Assembly: GCF_000611645.1 (NCBI RefSeq)
Contig: NW_014013520.1
Span: 1-22,419 of the forward strand
Direction of reading: 5' to 3'
Source of the DNA: Monoraphidium neglectum
Lineage: Eukaryota > Chlorophyta > Chlorophyceae > Sphaeropleales > Selenastraceae
DNA length: 22,419 nt
Notes under the pieces: model-generated
Databases searched by the model: none
The model's input: the letters and a program-made list of their open reading frames with translations, nothing else
What the model was told of the DNA's origin: nothing
Made by a program: the position numbers and the translations under genes
Shown here: positions 1 through 9,565 of the stretch, one piece after another
How positions within the stretch are numbered: position 1 is the stretch's first letter
How the letters are laid out: each line of letters begins with the position of its first letter

Positions 1-231
1 GGGTGGGGCAGGGGGGAGGGGAAAAGGCGGGTTGGTGGCGGACGCAAGGGTCAGGTTGGCAGCTTGCCAGGCCTTCTTATCCCGGCAGTGCGGCAAGGAC
101 GCGCGGGATCGAGCGACCAGCGAAGCCGACAGACCGTGCGGCCGGCGCGAGGCGGCTGCCACGTGCACTCGCGCCGCCGCCGCAAGGCCGCGGTCCATCT
201 CAGAAGCTGCGCCGCCACCGCCGCCGCCCAC

Positions 232-973
232 CTGGACTGTGCAGAGCAGGCCGGGCGGGAAGAGCGGCCGCAGCGCGCGGTCCACCGCGCGCGCCGCCAG
301 CACCTCCCTGTCGCTGGCAGCCGCCTCCCGGCGGTCAGAGCGCGTGGGCACGCGGCCAAACGCGTAGGCACGCTCCCGGAACTCGACCTGCGTGCAAGAG
401 AGTGCCCGGCCCGCCCCATCGCCTCAGTGCTGCGCGCAGGCGGCCAGGCTCGGAGCGCGCGCGTCGGCCGTGGCGCGGGGCTCGCCGCCGCGCAGGTTGC
501 GGGCGGGTGGGGCCGGGGCGCGCTCGCGGGGCGGCCACAGCGGCGCACCTGCAGCTGGGTGCCGTCCGCATCCGGCACCGGGGCCGGGTCAACCACCACT
601 GTGCTCAGCACCACCGTCCCGCCGTACCGCGCGAGGCTGGAGCCGTGCGCGAGCTTGGCGAGCTGCCCGCACTGCCACGTCAGCTTGTGGGGGCCGACGG
701 CGACGGATTGTGAGTCTGCGTGCTGCTGCTGCTGCTGCCGCTGCCGTTGCTGCCCGGGGCTGGAACCGCTGGTGACGGGGGTCGCATCGGCTGGCAGGGC
801 CGCTGAGGCGAGGCCGCGGTGGGCCTGGTGTAAAATGAGCAACAAAACGCATCACATGTCAGTTTGTCGGGCAGATTATAGTGTAGAACAAGGAATTTTT
901 GGCCACACATACATGCAACGCTCACCTGCAGCCACGCGGGCCTCAACAGCGGCCGCAGCAGCAAGCGCTCCAT
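232..973 (-). CDS. PNP: Polyribonucleotide nucleotidyltransferase (PNPase), organellar, N-terminal part only
   Basis: PNPase is a phosphorolytic 3'-5' exoribonuclease that processes and degrades RNA in mitochondria or chloroplasts. Three exons are visible: 926-973 (start ATG at 971-973), 549-824 and 232-387, all joined in phase 0; the next donor GT lies at 230-231 and the gene leaves the window. Together they give 160 residues. Residues 1-30 are Arg/Leu/Ala-rich like an organelle presequence. Residues 41-50 are a Gln-rich linker. Residues 63-92 match the opening of the first RNase PH domain ([20 protein letters not shown]). Residues 109-160 carry [16 protein letters not shown] and [11 protein letters not shown], both family hallmarks. 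The catalytic second RNase PH domain and the KH/S1 domains would lie to the left. The presequence looks more mitochondrial than plastid, but this is inference. Exon joins are inferred from consensus sites. Confidence 0.88.
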
Positions 974-2409
974 CCACTTGCTGCAGTGTTTGCTGCCGAC
1001 GGCTGCACTCGCAAAATTGCAGCCGGGCCTCCTTGCTCTCAGCGCCGTGCGCGAGAGTTGAAATGCAGCTGATATTCTGTTACGCGACTAACGAAGTCGC
1101 CGAAAGGAAGGTGAGATCAACTTTCAGGCTGTGAGTGCAAATTCGCTCGAACATGTCGCTGAAGACGTGGAGGAGGTCGTGCAGCAACATCTCACATTTG
1201 AGAGTGCACGCGCTAGGTGCAGCTACGTATATGCAGGGGTTTGGTGTGGACATGGGCACGACTCCCCTGGTGACGCCACCACCACCCCAGCCCAGGGATG
1301 TGCATGCACGACATCTGATGCCCACAGTTCATGAAACGTTCATGTTTTGTCACTGGAACATTGACCCTTCTGTCTCGTTCTTGACACTTCTCACTTGCGC
1401 ACAACCGACAGCAAGCGGCAAGAAAAAATTTACTCAACATCCTCCCCCCAAACGCAAATACAAGGCAGTAGACTGGCTGGCAGGGCATGAAATAGCAGGC
1501 TGTACGCAACGAACCGTATGCATCAGACAGCAGGCAGGGGCATCAAGGGTCCAGGGGTTGGCAACCACAGCAAGTAGGACCAGCTGCTGGAGGAGCGGCC
1601 ACCGAAGATCAGCTTCGCCCAACTCACTGAGTCGGCATGCCCACCAGCAAGGAATCACGAGGTCCAGATGAGAGCGTTTGTAACCACGCCAGCAATCATG
1701 CCCACGCCTGCACATGATAATATGCGTGGAAAGTGCTGGCAGATTGGCGCTTCTGCGTCGAGGCCACTTTGGGAGGTACACCTAGCGCCTACCAGCCAAA
1801 AACAGGCTCATGCCTCGACACTCAACGCCGTCATGAAGCCCTCGAGAAGGCTTGCATGCTGCACACAGAGTTCGTAAATCGAAGCACTGAACATGTTGCA
1901 AAGGATCCTGGGCCCTTTCAACTGACCGTTGCTGCCCGGCCTACATACTCCCTTCAACCCCTTCATCACCACTAACACCACAATATTATTACACTGCTGA
2001 CCACCGCAAAACACCTCCAGCTGCAGCAGGCTAGCAGGGCTGCTTGTACTCCGGCCGGTAGCTTCCCTGCGCAGAGCCCTCCATGCAGCCCCCCGTGCAG
2101 CGCTCACTGCGCTGCAGGTGGTCGTGTGGGCTGCCCACTGCCTGGCAAAACCTGGGGGCGCATGCGAAGGAGCAGGGCCGCAGCCGCTGGGGGTCACGAC
2201 GTGAGCCAGGTGGCAGGCAAGGGCCTGGCCGGGCCAGGGTAAGGTTGAGAGGCGGGCCTGCGGAGGACCCCGTGCTCGCGTGGACTCAAGGGGGGTGCAG
2301 CCGCAGGTAGACGCTGGCCAGTCAGACAGAGACGCCGCAAACATCTGCCATACAGACGATGGTAATACCTTGGCAGCATGACGGCCGCCGAGCATGCTGC
2401 GGTGCGTAA
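974..2409. other. Stretch without a recognised gene; flank and likely 5' leader of PNPase
   Basis: Positions 974-2409 hold no reading frame with family similarity that I can recognise. Base composition from about 1100 to 1950 is visibly less GC-rich than in the neighbouring coding exons. The part just above 973 should contain the 5' leader and promoter of the minus-strand PNPase gene. Open frames on both strands (for example 1135-1671 plus and 1808-2542 minus) have no ATG in good context, no domain and no consistent splice phase, so they are not listed as genes. The right part (about 1800-2400) could be the 3' half of the doubtful minus-strand gene that starts at 2871. Confidence 0.5.
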
Positions 2410-2871
2410 TCAATACACGTGCGGCAGAGCTGCAGGCAGTGCACACCTGCAGTGCGCCAGCAGGCCCTGGGGCTTTTTGTAGTATATGCGCCGCCGATTG
2501 CCGCGGCGATGCAGGGATATCTTGTCCTTTGGGTGGCCGCATGCCGCTGGGTCCCTCGGCCCCCAGCCTCCCGGCGGCAGCTGCACCCCGCCGCCGCCCC
2601 CGCTCCAGCTGCCGCCATTGCTACCACCAACGCTGCCGCGCCTGGTGCCGTGTGGGTGCTGCTCGAAGCTCTCCTGCTGCTGCCTTGGCTGCTGCATAGT
2701 GTCAAAGTTGTCGCAGCTTAAGGGCCCAGGGGCGCACCAGCTGTGAAGCGAACTGCTGCTGCTCACGAGCGCACTGCGCAGAGCTGCTGCTGCTGGTGCC
2801 GCTGCTGCTGCTGCTGACGACCCGTTACACCCCATCACCCTCAGCACCGGTTGCAGGAGCGCTAAAGCCAT
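2410..2871 (-). CDS. Doubtful hypothetical protein, Ala/Ser- and Gly-rich
   Basis: A minus-strand frame opens with a true ATG at 2869-2871 and stays open for 153 codons. It is low complexity: an Ala run, then Ser runs near residues 18-42, a Gln-rich stretch, and a Gly-rich segment (GGSNGGSWSGGGGG), followed by a short basic stretch (HRRGNRRRIYYKK). A plausible donor (CAG followed by GTGTGC) falls near the end of the frame, so a real gene would probably continue in further exons to the left. I recognise no family. Long open frames arise by chance in GC-rich DNA, so this is weak. In its favour, it would lie head to head with the ascorbate peroxidase gene, 325 bp apart, a usual spacing for a shared promoter. 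Confidence 0.22.
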   Translation of the reverse strand: MALALLQPVLRVMGCNGSSAAAAAAPAAAALRSALVSSSSSLHSWCAPGPLSCDNFDTMQQPRQQQESFEQHPHGTRRGSVGGSNGGSWSGGGGGVQLPPGGWGPRDPAACGHPKDKISLHRRGNRRRIYYKKPQGLLAHCRCALPAALPHVY

Positions 2872-3196
2872 GATCGGGATACAATTATGCTTGGAGGTTC
2901 ACAACGCCCTGATTACTGCACAAAGGCTATGCGTCCTGTTCAAGGTGATCTGACGCCTCATTAGCAGGGTCGCAAGAGCCAAAACACCGGGTCGCGTTTG
3001 ATGCAGCAACTCGATCCTATTTGCAGGCATCTGGCTGCTTCCAAACGTACACCACCTGGGGTTGACGAAAGCTTTGGGTGCCGGTGCTTCAGCTGCTTCT
3101 GGTGCGTTTACTTACCACCCGTCGATTTTATTGCATACGTTCACATCGATCTGATCATCACACATTGCAATCACTATACGACCACCAACACGCATC
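2872..3196. promoter_or_regulatory. Upstream region and leader of ascorbate peroxidase
   Basis: This stretch lies directly upstream of the peroxidase start codon and must carry its 5' leader and at least part of its promoter. It is AT-richer than the exons. I see no confident TATA box or other defined element. If the frame ending at 2871 is a real gene, the stretch would be a bidirectional promoter. Placement only; no motif is claimed. Confidence 0.35.
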
Positions 3197-6100
3197 ATGC
3201 AGCACCGATCTGTCACCGTTCAACACTCCAAGTGCCGCGCTCTTGCCCCCAATGCCACCAGAAGGAGGGTGGTCGCAACCCGAGCGTCCACTACGGTGTG
3301 CTCTCGCCAGCGCTCCCACTCTACATCTTGCGCCTCGCGAGGCCCTCGCCGCCACGCCCGCCTTGATGCCCAGCGTGGCCGGCCACAGTTGCAACCTCAA
3401 GCACCCAGCCACAACCCGCTCGTGCACTGATTGGATTATTAATATCAAACACGGGCCCCTGCTCACCTCTGCTCAACGGGACACCCAACCACTCTGCCGC
3501 CCTCGCCTCATGCTGTGACAGGCGGTCGACACCGACTCATGGAAGCAGCAGCTGAAGGGGGCGCGCGCTGACGTGGAGGCCCTCATCCGCGCGACACACG
3601 CCAACCCCATCCTCATCAGGCTGGCGTGGCACGACAGGTGCGCGCCACCCGCGGGGTCTGGGACGGGGTCGCGGGGTCCAACCCTTGATACCCAGGGGAG
3701 GGCAACACCCGTTGCCTTTGAGAACACCCGATCTCATGGACCCGCAGGCGCACCCTCGGCCCGACCAGCCCCCCTCGCGCAACACCCCACTCACCCCACC
3801 CCGCTCACCCCCCCCCTGCAGCGGGACCTTTGACGAGAACATCAAGCAGGCCTGGCCCAAGCCTGGCGGCGCGACCGCCTCCATCCGCTTCAACCCGGAG
3901 ATCGGCCACGGCGCCAACGCCGGTGAGTGCCCGCACGCCCCCTTGCCCGCACCTGACGCTCAGCCTTGTGCTACCGCCGCCGCCCGCAGCAGGTCAGCGC
4001 GCCGCCAGCTGCGGCCGAGCCCGGCTCGCCGATGCCTCCTTCAATCCCTCACAGCCCGTTTTCGAACACCCATATGCCCACCGCCCCGTCCCCCGCGCTC
4101 CTGTGTCTTCCAGGCCTGCAGGCGGCCCTGGACCTGGTGGAGCCCGTCAAGCAGAAGTACCCCCTGGTGAGCAAACACACACACACACACACACACACAT
4201 GCATGAGCCACACGTACGAACGCAAATGCCCACACAAAAGCCGGCAGCATATGCAACCCCCCACCCACCTTCGCCATGGCTCCTGGCACACATCACATCA
4301 GCGCCGCTCGCGCTGCCCATCACCTGCACCCTGCGCAACCCTCCACCTTGGCCCCACCCCCTGCACACAACTTGCACGTGCTGACACTTGATCCCCGCTT
4401 CGCCGCTTGTGCCGCCAGGTGTCGTACGCTGACCTGTACCAGATGGCCAGCGCCATCGGCGTCGAGATTGCGGGCGGCCCCGCCATCCCGCTGCGCTACG
4501 GCCGCGTGGACGTGGAGAGCCCGGAGGACTGCGCGCCCGAGGGTGGGGAGCCCGGGGGCATCGCGCGTGGGCGGGGGCCGCCTGGCCGGCCTGGGGGAAG
4601 GCGGGGGGCGCCTGAGGGCGTGGCTGCTTGTTGGCCTGTCCGGCGAGGGGTGGTCGGCCGCAGGCCAGGCCGAATCGGGTGTGGCAAAGGGAGGAACTGT
4701 TTACAGCACGGGGAATAGCGGGCACAGGGGGCTGGCATCCAACAAGTTGTTTATGCCAGGCTGCCGCCCCATTGCAGGGCTACGGTCTGACCCAAGTCTT
4801 GCGAGTGGAGCAAAAGCTTCAATGAGCCCCCCCCCTGAACCTCCTCTGCCGCGCACCACCCACCTGCCCCGCCACCCGCCTCCCAGGCCGCCTGCCGTCG
4901 GCGGGGCACCCCTTCAGCGACGGCAGCAAGACGCCCGCCGACCACCTGCGCAAGATCTTCTACCGCATGGTGGGCCCCTCAGGCCTCACTTTGAGCCCCT
5001 CGACCCACCTAGGGTCGCCACCTCGACAGGGCCCCACCTCGGGGCCTCACCGCACGCCCCACGCCACGTCCCCACAATCTGGCCTTGGCGCTCTCAGCCC
5101 CGCCACACGTCCCTGTCGCAGCCTCGAGCCCACACCTCCCAAGTCCCCATAAGCACCTTCACCCACCCTCACCTTGAAACCACTCCCTGCATCCAAAGCC
5201 CTCTCCAAAGCCAACCCTGCAGGCAACCTCAAAACCTCTGCATTCCCCAATCCCATAGGGCCTGAACGACAAGGACATTGTGGCCCTGTCCGGCGCCCAC
5301 ACCCTCGGCCGCTCGCGCCCCGAGCGCTCCGGCTGGGGCAAGGAGGAGACGAAGTACACCACGGCGCCCAACAACCCACCGGGCAGCGCCCCCGGCGGCC
5401 AGTCCTGGACCGCCAACTGGCTCACCTTTGACAACTCCTACTTTGTCGGTAAGGGGGGCACACGCGGGCGGGCTCCTGTGCATGCATGCTGCGTGGGCAT
5501 GCACGAGTGAGGGTTTGGGAAGCTAAGGGACTGGTGGTGCGACAACATGTTCTGTTATTACGAGCTGCTCCAGATGCCATGGATGAGCTTGGGCCGTGAG
5601 CGCAGCGCCGCCGCCCGCTCTTTGACCTGCCGCCGCCGCTCACGCTGCCGCCGCGCATTGTGCAACCCGCTCAGAGGTGAAGGCCAAGCGTGACGCAGAC
5701 CTGCTGATCCTGCCGACCGACGCGGCCGTGTTTGAGGACGAGGGCTTCAGGTGGGCGGCTCGTCCCCCCGATCGCTGCCAATTGATTGCAGGGCGGACGG
5801 CGCGGGCGGCCGCGGTCATGCCGCGCTTGTTGCGAAGTGCGCTGGGCATTTTCGTGCCCGGCCGCGGGGCGACCGGCGCGCTCCTGTCAGGCGTGGGGAG
5901 GGCCTGTCTGATGGGTGATCAGGCCGCCTTTTGATGGGGCCGCCAGCACGCCCATCTCGGCTTGACTGTTCAACCGTGGATGCACTGACTGTCCCTCTTC
6001 CTTCCACACGCACACACCACACCGTGCGTTGGCAGGCAGTACGCTGAGAAGTACGCTGAGGACCAGGATGCATTCTTCAAGGTGAGGGGGAGGGGGATCG

Positions 6101-6450
6101 CACTATGAGTCTTTCGGACTTCCAGGCGCGTGCATTGACGCATGCGCTTGCACGTGTATGTAGCCTTTGGCCCTGTGCTTCTTTGTGTGTATGCTCGTAT
6201 GCGCGTTCACACGTACGCATGCGCATATGTATGTATTTGTGTGTTTGTGTACATCCGAGTGGGCTAAGTGGGCGCTCTTTAGCAGCTGCGCTTCTCCTTG
6301 CCGGGCATCTGCGACCCTCTGGCCCCGCACCCGTGTGACCCCTACCCACCCACCTCTGCTCCTTGTTTGCAGGATTACGTCGAGTCGCACCTTAAGCTGT
6401 CTGAGCTGGGCTCAAAGTTCACCGAGGGCACCAAGGTCACACTCGAGTGA
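3197..6450 (+). CDS. APX: Chloroplast (stromal-type) L-ascorbate peroxidase
   Basis: This haem peroxidase reduces hydrogen peroxide with ascorbate in the ascorbate-glutathione cycle. Ten exons keep frame throughout: 3197-3295, 3522-3637, 3822-3922, 4114-4166, 4419-4542, 4887-4969, 5259-5448, 5675-5750, 6036-6081 and 6373-6450, giving 321 residues. Residues 1-31 are Arg/Ser/Val/Thr-rich and end in VVATRAS, a typical chloroplast transit peptide. The distal site [14 protein letters not shown] has Arg66, Trp69 and His70. The proximal ligand is His206 in [14 protein letters not shown] supplies Arg215, the ascorbate-contact Arg of the family. SWTANW holds Trp242, and LPTDAAVF holds its partner Asp271. 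The loop [10 protein letters not shown] after ERSG is the insertion typical of plastid isoforms. No C-terminal membrane helix follows the last residues ([11 protein letters not shown]), so a soluble stromal form is expected rather than a thylakoid-bound one, unless alternative splicing adds a tail. Confidence 0.96.
4175..4199 (+). repeat. (AC)n dinucleotide microsatellite in APX intron 4
   Basis: An uninterrupted alternating A/C tract of about 12 units begins a few bases after the intron 4 donor (GT at 4167-4168). Pure tracts of this size are usually length-variable between strains. Its closeness to the donor makes an effect on splicing possible, but that is inference. Confidence 0.95.
6170..6255 (+). 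repeat. TG/CA-rich alternating purine-pyrimidine stretch in APX intron 9
   Basis: The last intron of the peroxidase gene (6082-6372) contains a region of imperfect GTGTGT, GCGCAT and ATGTATGT units. It is degenerate simple sequence, not a clean microsatellite. Alternating purine-pyrimidine DNA of this kind can adopt Z-DNA in principle. Confidence 0.6.
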
Positions 6451-7161
6451 CTTGTGTCACACTCGTCTCATCCAACTTGGTAGCTTGATGCAGCGGCTCA
6501 TTCGCCGTGCCTGTGTCTGGCGATGTTCCCCACCCGTAGCACTGTCTACTTTCACCTTTCAACATGCATCTACATCAAGCGTGCACGCATGCGCCTGAGA
6601 CGGGCTCACGGCAAGCGGCTTCGTCGGTGTCATGCTGCCGGGGTACTCTTCATCTGACACCCCTACATTAATTTCACGCGTGCAGCAACTGTGATGCGCA
6701 TACAAACATTGCACCTAAAACTGCTTTGAACACGATCAGGTGTTGTGTGTGCTCTTGCAGTGGCTTGTCATGCGTGTTGATTCCTGACCGTGCCAGACTT
6801 CATTGTCCCTCGTCGACCCGGGCCCACAGTGCTTGCCGTTCTGTTTCAATGAAAGACAGTAATACATGTATGTCTGGTGCCGACGTCGTCACTGCCACAA
6901 GTGCCAATCTTGCTCATATTTGCTGGCGTGCGGCTGTGCCGCGGTTTGACCAGGCTGGAAGTGGCTACCTGTCTGTGAAGAGTCGCTAGGGCCAGGTGTT
7001 TTGTGCATCCCAACAATGAAACGGATCAGCGGGGAACAGTTGTGGTACAATGAAAGCAATAAGATTGCACCCATAACGCCGATCACCGACCCATCAATGC
7101 ACCCACCCATCAGCGGCAACGACATGCACACTTACTCATGCGTTACAAGCATGCATACTAG

Positions 7162-7179
7162 AGGAGGTGCACACCTCCT
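7162..7179. repeat. Small inverted repeat, 8-bp arms
   Basis: AGGAGGTG at 7162-7169 is followed by a 2-base loop and its exact complement CACCTCCT at 7172-7179. It lies in the APX 3' flank, about 35 bases before a TGTAA. It could be a hairpin near the transcript end or a chance match; arms of 8 bp are not strong evidence. Confidence 0.5.
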
Positions 7180-8078
7180 GGCACAGCCTCCCGGAAAAGA
7201 GCATGGCAAACCTGTAAAACAGGAAGCACGGTCAACAAAGCCAACTGCCAGACAGGCTAGCTGGCATCCTCATGCACACTGATCTTGACCCAATGTTTGC
7301 AGTGACAGCGGTACAGTATATGACAGAATAAAAACAAGGGTAGCACAACTGAATTACCCACAACAGGTCATTTGATGCTTCATCCTGTCCAAACATATCA
7401 GACCACTTGATTGTGCAGCACCAAGCCCCGTTGAGGGATGCTGCACTTCTCCCTCATGAATGGCGACCAAAGTACAGCCACATGCCCCTGCGCTGCTCAC
7501 GCGTTTAAGCAATTGTGTGTTGTGTCGGCATCCAGTCAACCAGGCGCGTTCCCGAGCTGCACTGCGACGACGCCGCATGGTGTGCCCCTGCCACTCACGA
7601 GGTTGACCGCGACTTGTCTCCCCAACAAGCCGGCAGCCGGGCGCCGCCCTCCCGCAGGTGCGCATCAAGGCACAGGCGTACGCGCCTGGACAAATATTTC
7701 TTTGGGTGTGGGGCGACCATGAGGCAGCGGGGAGTGTGCTGACCTTTGCCTTTGCTGGCCTCTCAAGGGCCCAGCAACCCATGCAGCTTCACACACAGCA
7801 GCACAACAGGGCGTGTGCTGTGCCTCGCGCACCTGCTGGTGGCCCCTAAGTCACCGCCGCGCACCGGTGGCTGGACAGGCTCAGGGATTGATAAGTTGCG
7901 GCAAGCAGGGCGCAAATGATGGCACGCTGCTGGGGCTCGCCTGCGTCAGCACAATGCGCAAAGCTGGGGGCCATCTGCGCCGGGTGCGGGGGGTGGCTTG
8001 CACTCGGTGCCAAGTTGCACCTTTCTAATGTACCGTAGCCGAAGGATTGAGTGTGATACGGCAGGTGACATAATAGTC

Positions 8079-8115
8079 TATCGTAGCGTAGGTCAGCCTG
8101 ACCTACGCTACGATA
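8079..8115. repeat. Perfect palindrome, 18-bp arms with one central base
   Basis: The left arm TATCGTAGCGTAGGTCAG (8079-8096) is separated by one C (8097) from its exact reverse complement (8098-8115). The arms contain a doubled CGTAG unit. A perfect 18-bp inverted repeat with a 1-base centre is very unlikely by chance in 22 kb. It lies about 190 bases upstream of the ATG of the IQ-motif gene. It could form a cruciform, serve as a dimeric protein-binding site, or be a remnant of a small inverted-repeat element. No function is shown. Confidence 0.95.
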
Positions 8116-8134
8116 TGTCGATCTGAGATCGACA
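8116..8134. repeat. Second perfect palindrome directly abutting the first, 9-bp arms
   Basis: TGTCGATCT (8116-8124), one G (8125), then the exact complement AGATCGACA (8126-8134). It begins at the base after the larger palindrome ends, so the two form a 56-bp block in which every base but the two central ones is paired. The shared design (perfect arms, single central base) suggests they belong together. Confidence 0.93.
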
Positions 8135-8301
8135 AGGCGACGTGCCTTCCTTCACCACGGTCGATTTACGTCACCAGTGTGCACGTACCACAAGAAAAAC
8201 GCATCTATCATCATCTCCAGCCGTGAAACAAAGCGGGCCGATCATACATGGTGTGTGCGCACACGAGCAAGCCTTGGTCAACGTGTGAAATCGGCGCGCC
8301 G

Positions 8302-8622
8302 ATGCAGACCAGCGGCGTTGGCCTGCTAGAAAGGCTGAATCAGCAGGTACGGCACTGCAGGGTGCGCTCATTTTCTCAGGAGAAGCCACATCTCTCATCC
8401 TGAGGCCTCTGCACATATTACAGGCGTGTCATCTCGAGGCACTGCTGCACGCCTTCGAGGGGGAGCGCAGGGATGTCCCCAGGGTGCCTGGAAACCAAGT
8501 CCGGCCTGGAATGCAGCCCCTTCAGACCATGTTTGCAACTGAGACACCAACATCGGGCATTACTAGCGCACTGGATGGGGTGCTGGCGCGCAAGCAGCGC
8601 ATCCTGTGCTTGCTCAGCCGCA

Positions 8623-8658
<36 letters not shown>

Positions 8659-9224
8659 TGCAATGCGACACCAGTGCGCTGCTTCACAAGCAGGCAATAG
8701 AAGTCAGAGGCGGGACGCTACTGACCTCAGGTGCTGAACGGCGCCAGAGGCTGCGCTTTCGGCGTTCCAGCTCTGACGACGAGCGGTGCAGCGACACAGA
8801 CCGCTGTCAGCGCGGCCGCCTCCCCTCTGGAGCGCTCCACCCGATAGCGGCGTGGCGGCGGCAGCGGCAACACGCAGCCTGCGTGATCCAGGCTTGCGCC
8901 CGCGGCTTCTTGTGCCGCAGGCGCCTCCTGCAGCAGCGGCGCGCCGCCGATGCTGCTGCAGCTATCCAGGCGCTTGTGCTGTCGCGGGTGCTGCAGGCCT
9001 GGGGCCGATGGACGCGTTTGAGGGCGGCGCTTCGCGCATGCCTGGAGCGGCGCATGCGGGAGCGATTGAGGGGCATGCCGGTTCTGCCAACCTCCTTGGG
9101 TGCTGCTGTGCTGCGCATCGACGGAAATTGGGGGCTGGCGACTGCCCACTGCAGCCGGAGCCGACTGGACCGCGCCTTAATGGCGTGGGTTGCTGCGGCA
9201 AGCATGGCGCCACGCCTCATATAG
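8302..9224 (+). CDS. IQ-motif (calmodulin-binding) protein with polyglutamine tract
   Basis: Two exons, 8302-8346 and 8424-9224, join in phase 0 across a 77-bp GT-AG intron and give 281 residues. The ATG at 8302 was chosen because it opens a 15-codon exon with a good donor (CAG/GTACGG); an internal ATG at 8511 is the fallback. Residues 8-33 are Leu/Glu-rich and may coil. Residues 83-93 are 11 glutamines. Residues 129-143 are acidic/Ser-rich. Residues 170-180, IQACARGFLCR, match the IQ consensus IQxxxRGxxxR exactly; a weaker AAAIQALVLSR follows near 196. C-terminal segments RVLQAWGRWTRLRAALRA and LDRALMAWVAAA recall the Leu/Trp repeats of centrin-binding Sfi1-like proteins, but this is only a resemblance. 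Known role of IQ motifs: binding calmodulin, centrin or myosin light chains. The specific partner and location are unknown. Confidence 0.72.
8625..8657 (+). repeat. (CAG)11 trinucleotide repeat encoding polyGln
   Basis: Eleven uninterrupted CAG codons lie in frame in the IQ-motif gene, residues 83-93. Pure CAG runs are prone to length change. Confidence 0.97.
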
Positions 9225-9565
9225 ACATGAGGGCCATACACACAAGCCGTTACAGGATTGCAATCATCAAATGATGCCACAAAACGCGCGTGTTTGTGGT
9301 GGTGTTCCATGTGAATATGGACAAATGGACAGCCACCAAAAACTGCGACAACCACCGTCTAGAAGAGATGCTGGAAGGAAACGAGTTTTGCGTTAGTCAA
9401 AATTGGTTGTAGCAGCGAGGCAGATACCGCCGCTCCGCGTAACCCATGCAGTACCAGTACAGAGCCCGCCGGCCAGGAACGATGACCAACAGCCTTGCCT
9501 ATCTTACAAGCCCAAAACCCATACACTACGATCCAGCACTAAGATCCATGCGGCCGACCGCCAGC
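9225..9565. other. Convergent 3' flanks of the IQ-motif gene and the kinase gene
   Basis: The plus-strand IQ gene stops at 9224 and the minus-strand kinase gene stops at 9566, so this 341-bp stretch holds both 3' ends. Minus-strand TGTAA signals occur at 9504-9508 and 9250-9254. No plus-strand TGTAA was seen for the IQ gene. No gene is visible here. Confidence 0.6.
9504..9508 (-). terminator. Candidate polyadenylation signal (TGTAA) of the kinase gene
   Basis: TGTAA on the minus strand lies about 58 bases past the kinase stop codon. TGTAA is the common green-algal polyadenylation signal, normally placed 10-20 bases before the cleavage site. A second copy is at 9250-9254. Five-base matches are frequent, so support is from position only. 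Confidence 0.35.

Larger units (their letters stand above)
6451..8301. other. Intergenic stretch between APX and the IQ-motif gene
   Basis: The left part is the APX 3' untranslated region. The first TGTAA, the usual green-algal polyadenylation signal, on the plus strand is at 7213-7217, which would imply a long 3' UTR of about 760 bases; this is uncertain. A short inverted repeat lies at 7162-7179 and two perfect palindromes at 8079-8134 (listed separately). Open frames at 7354-7782 (minus) and 7438-7722 (plus) show no family similarity and no coherent splice structure. The right end must hold the promoter and leader of the IQ-motif gene. Confidence 0.55.

Noticed and set aside
1..230. Continuation of PNPase coding sequence to the left edge
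   Set aside because: The minus-strand sequence below 231 does not translate into the expected PNPase segment in any frame and begins with a good donor, so it is read as intron.
1808..2542. A 244-codon minus-strand frame
   Set aside because: No recognisable domain and mixed composition; part lies in lower-GC sequence. It may include pieces of a real gene starting at 2871, but I could not find a coherent exon chain.
7354..7782. A 142-codon minus-strand frame and overlapping plus-strand frames between APX and the IQ gene
   Set aside because: No similarity, no consistent splice phase, and conflicting frames on both strands of equal quality.
8807..9355. A 182-codon minus-strand frame opposite the IQ gene
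   Set aside because: No similarity; it overlaps an exon with an exact IQ motif on the other strand.
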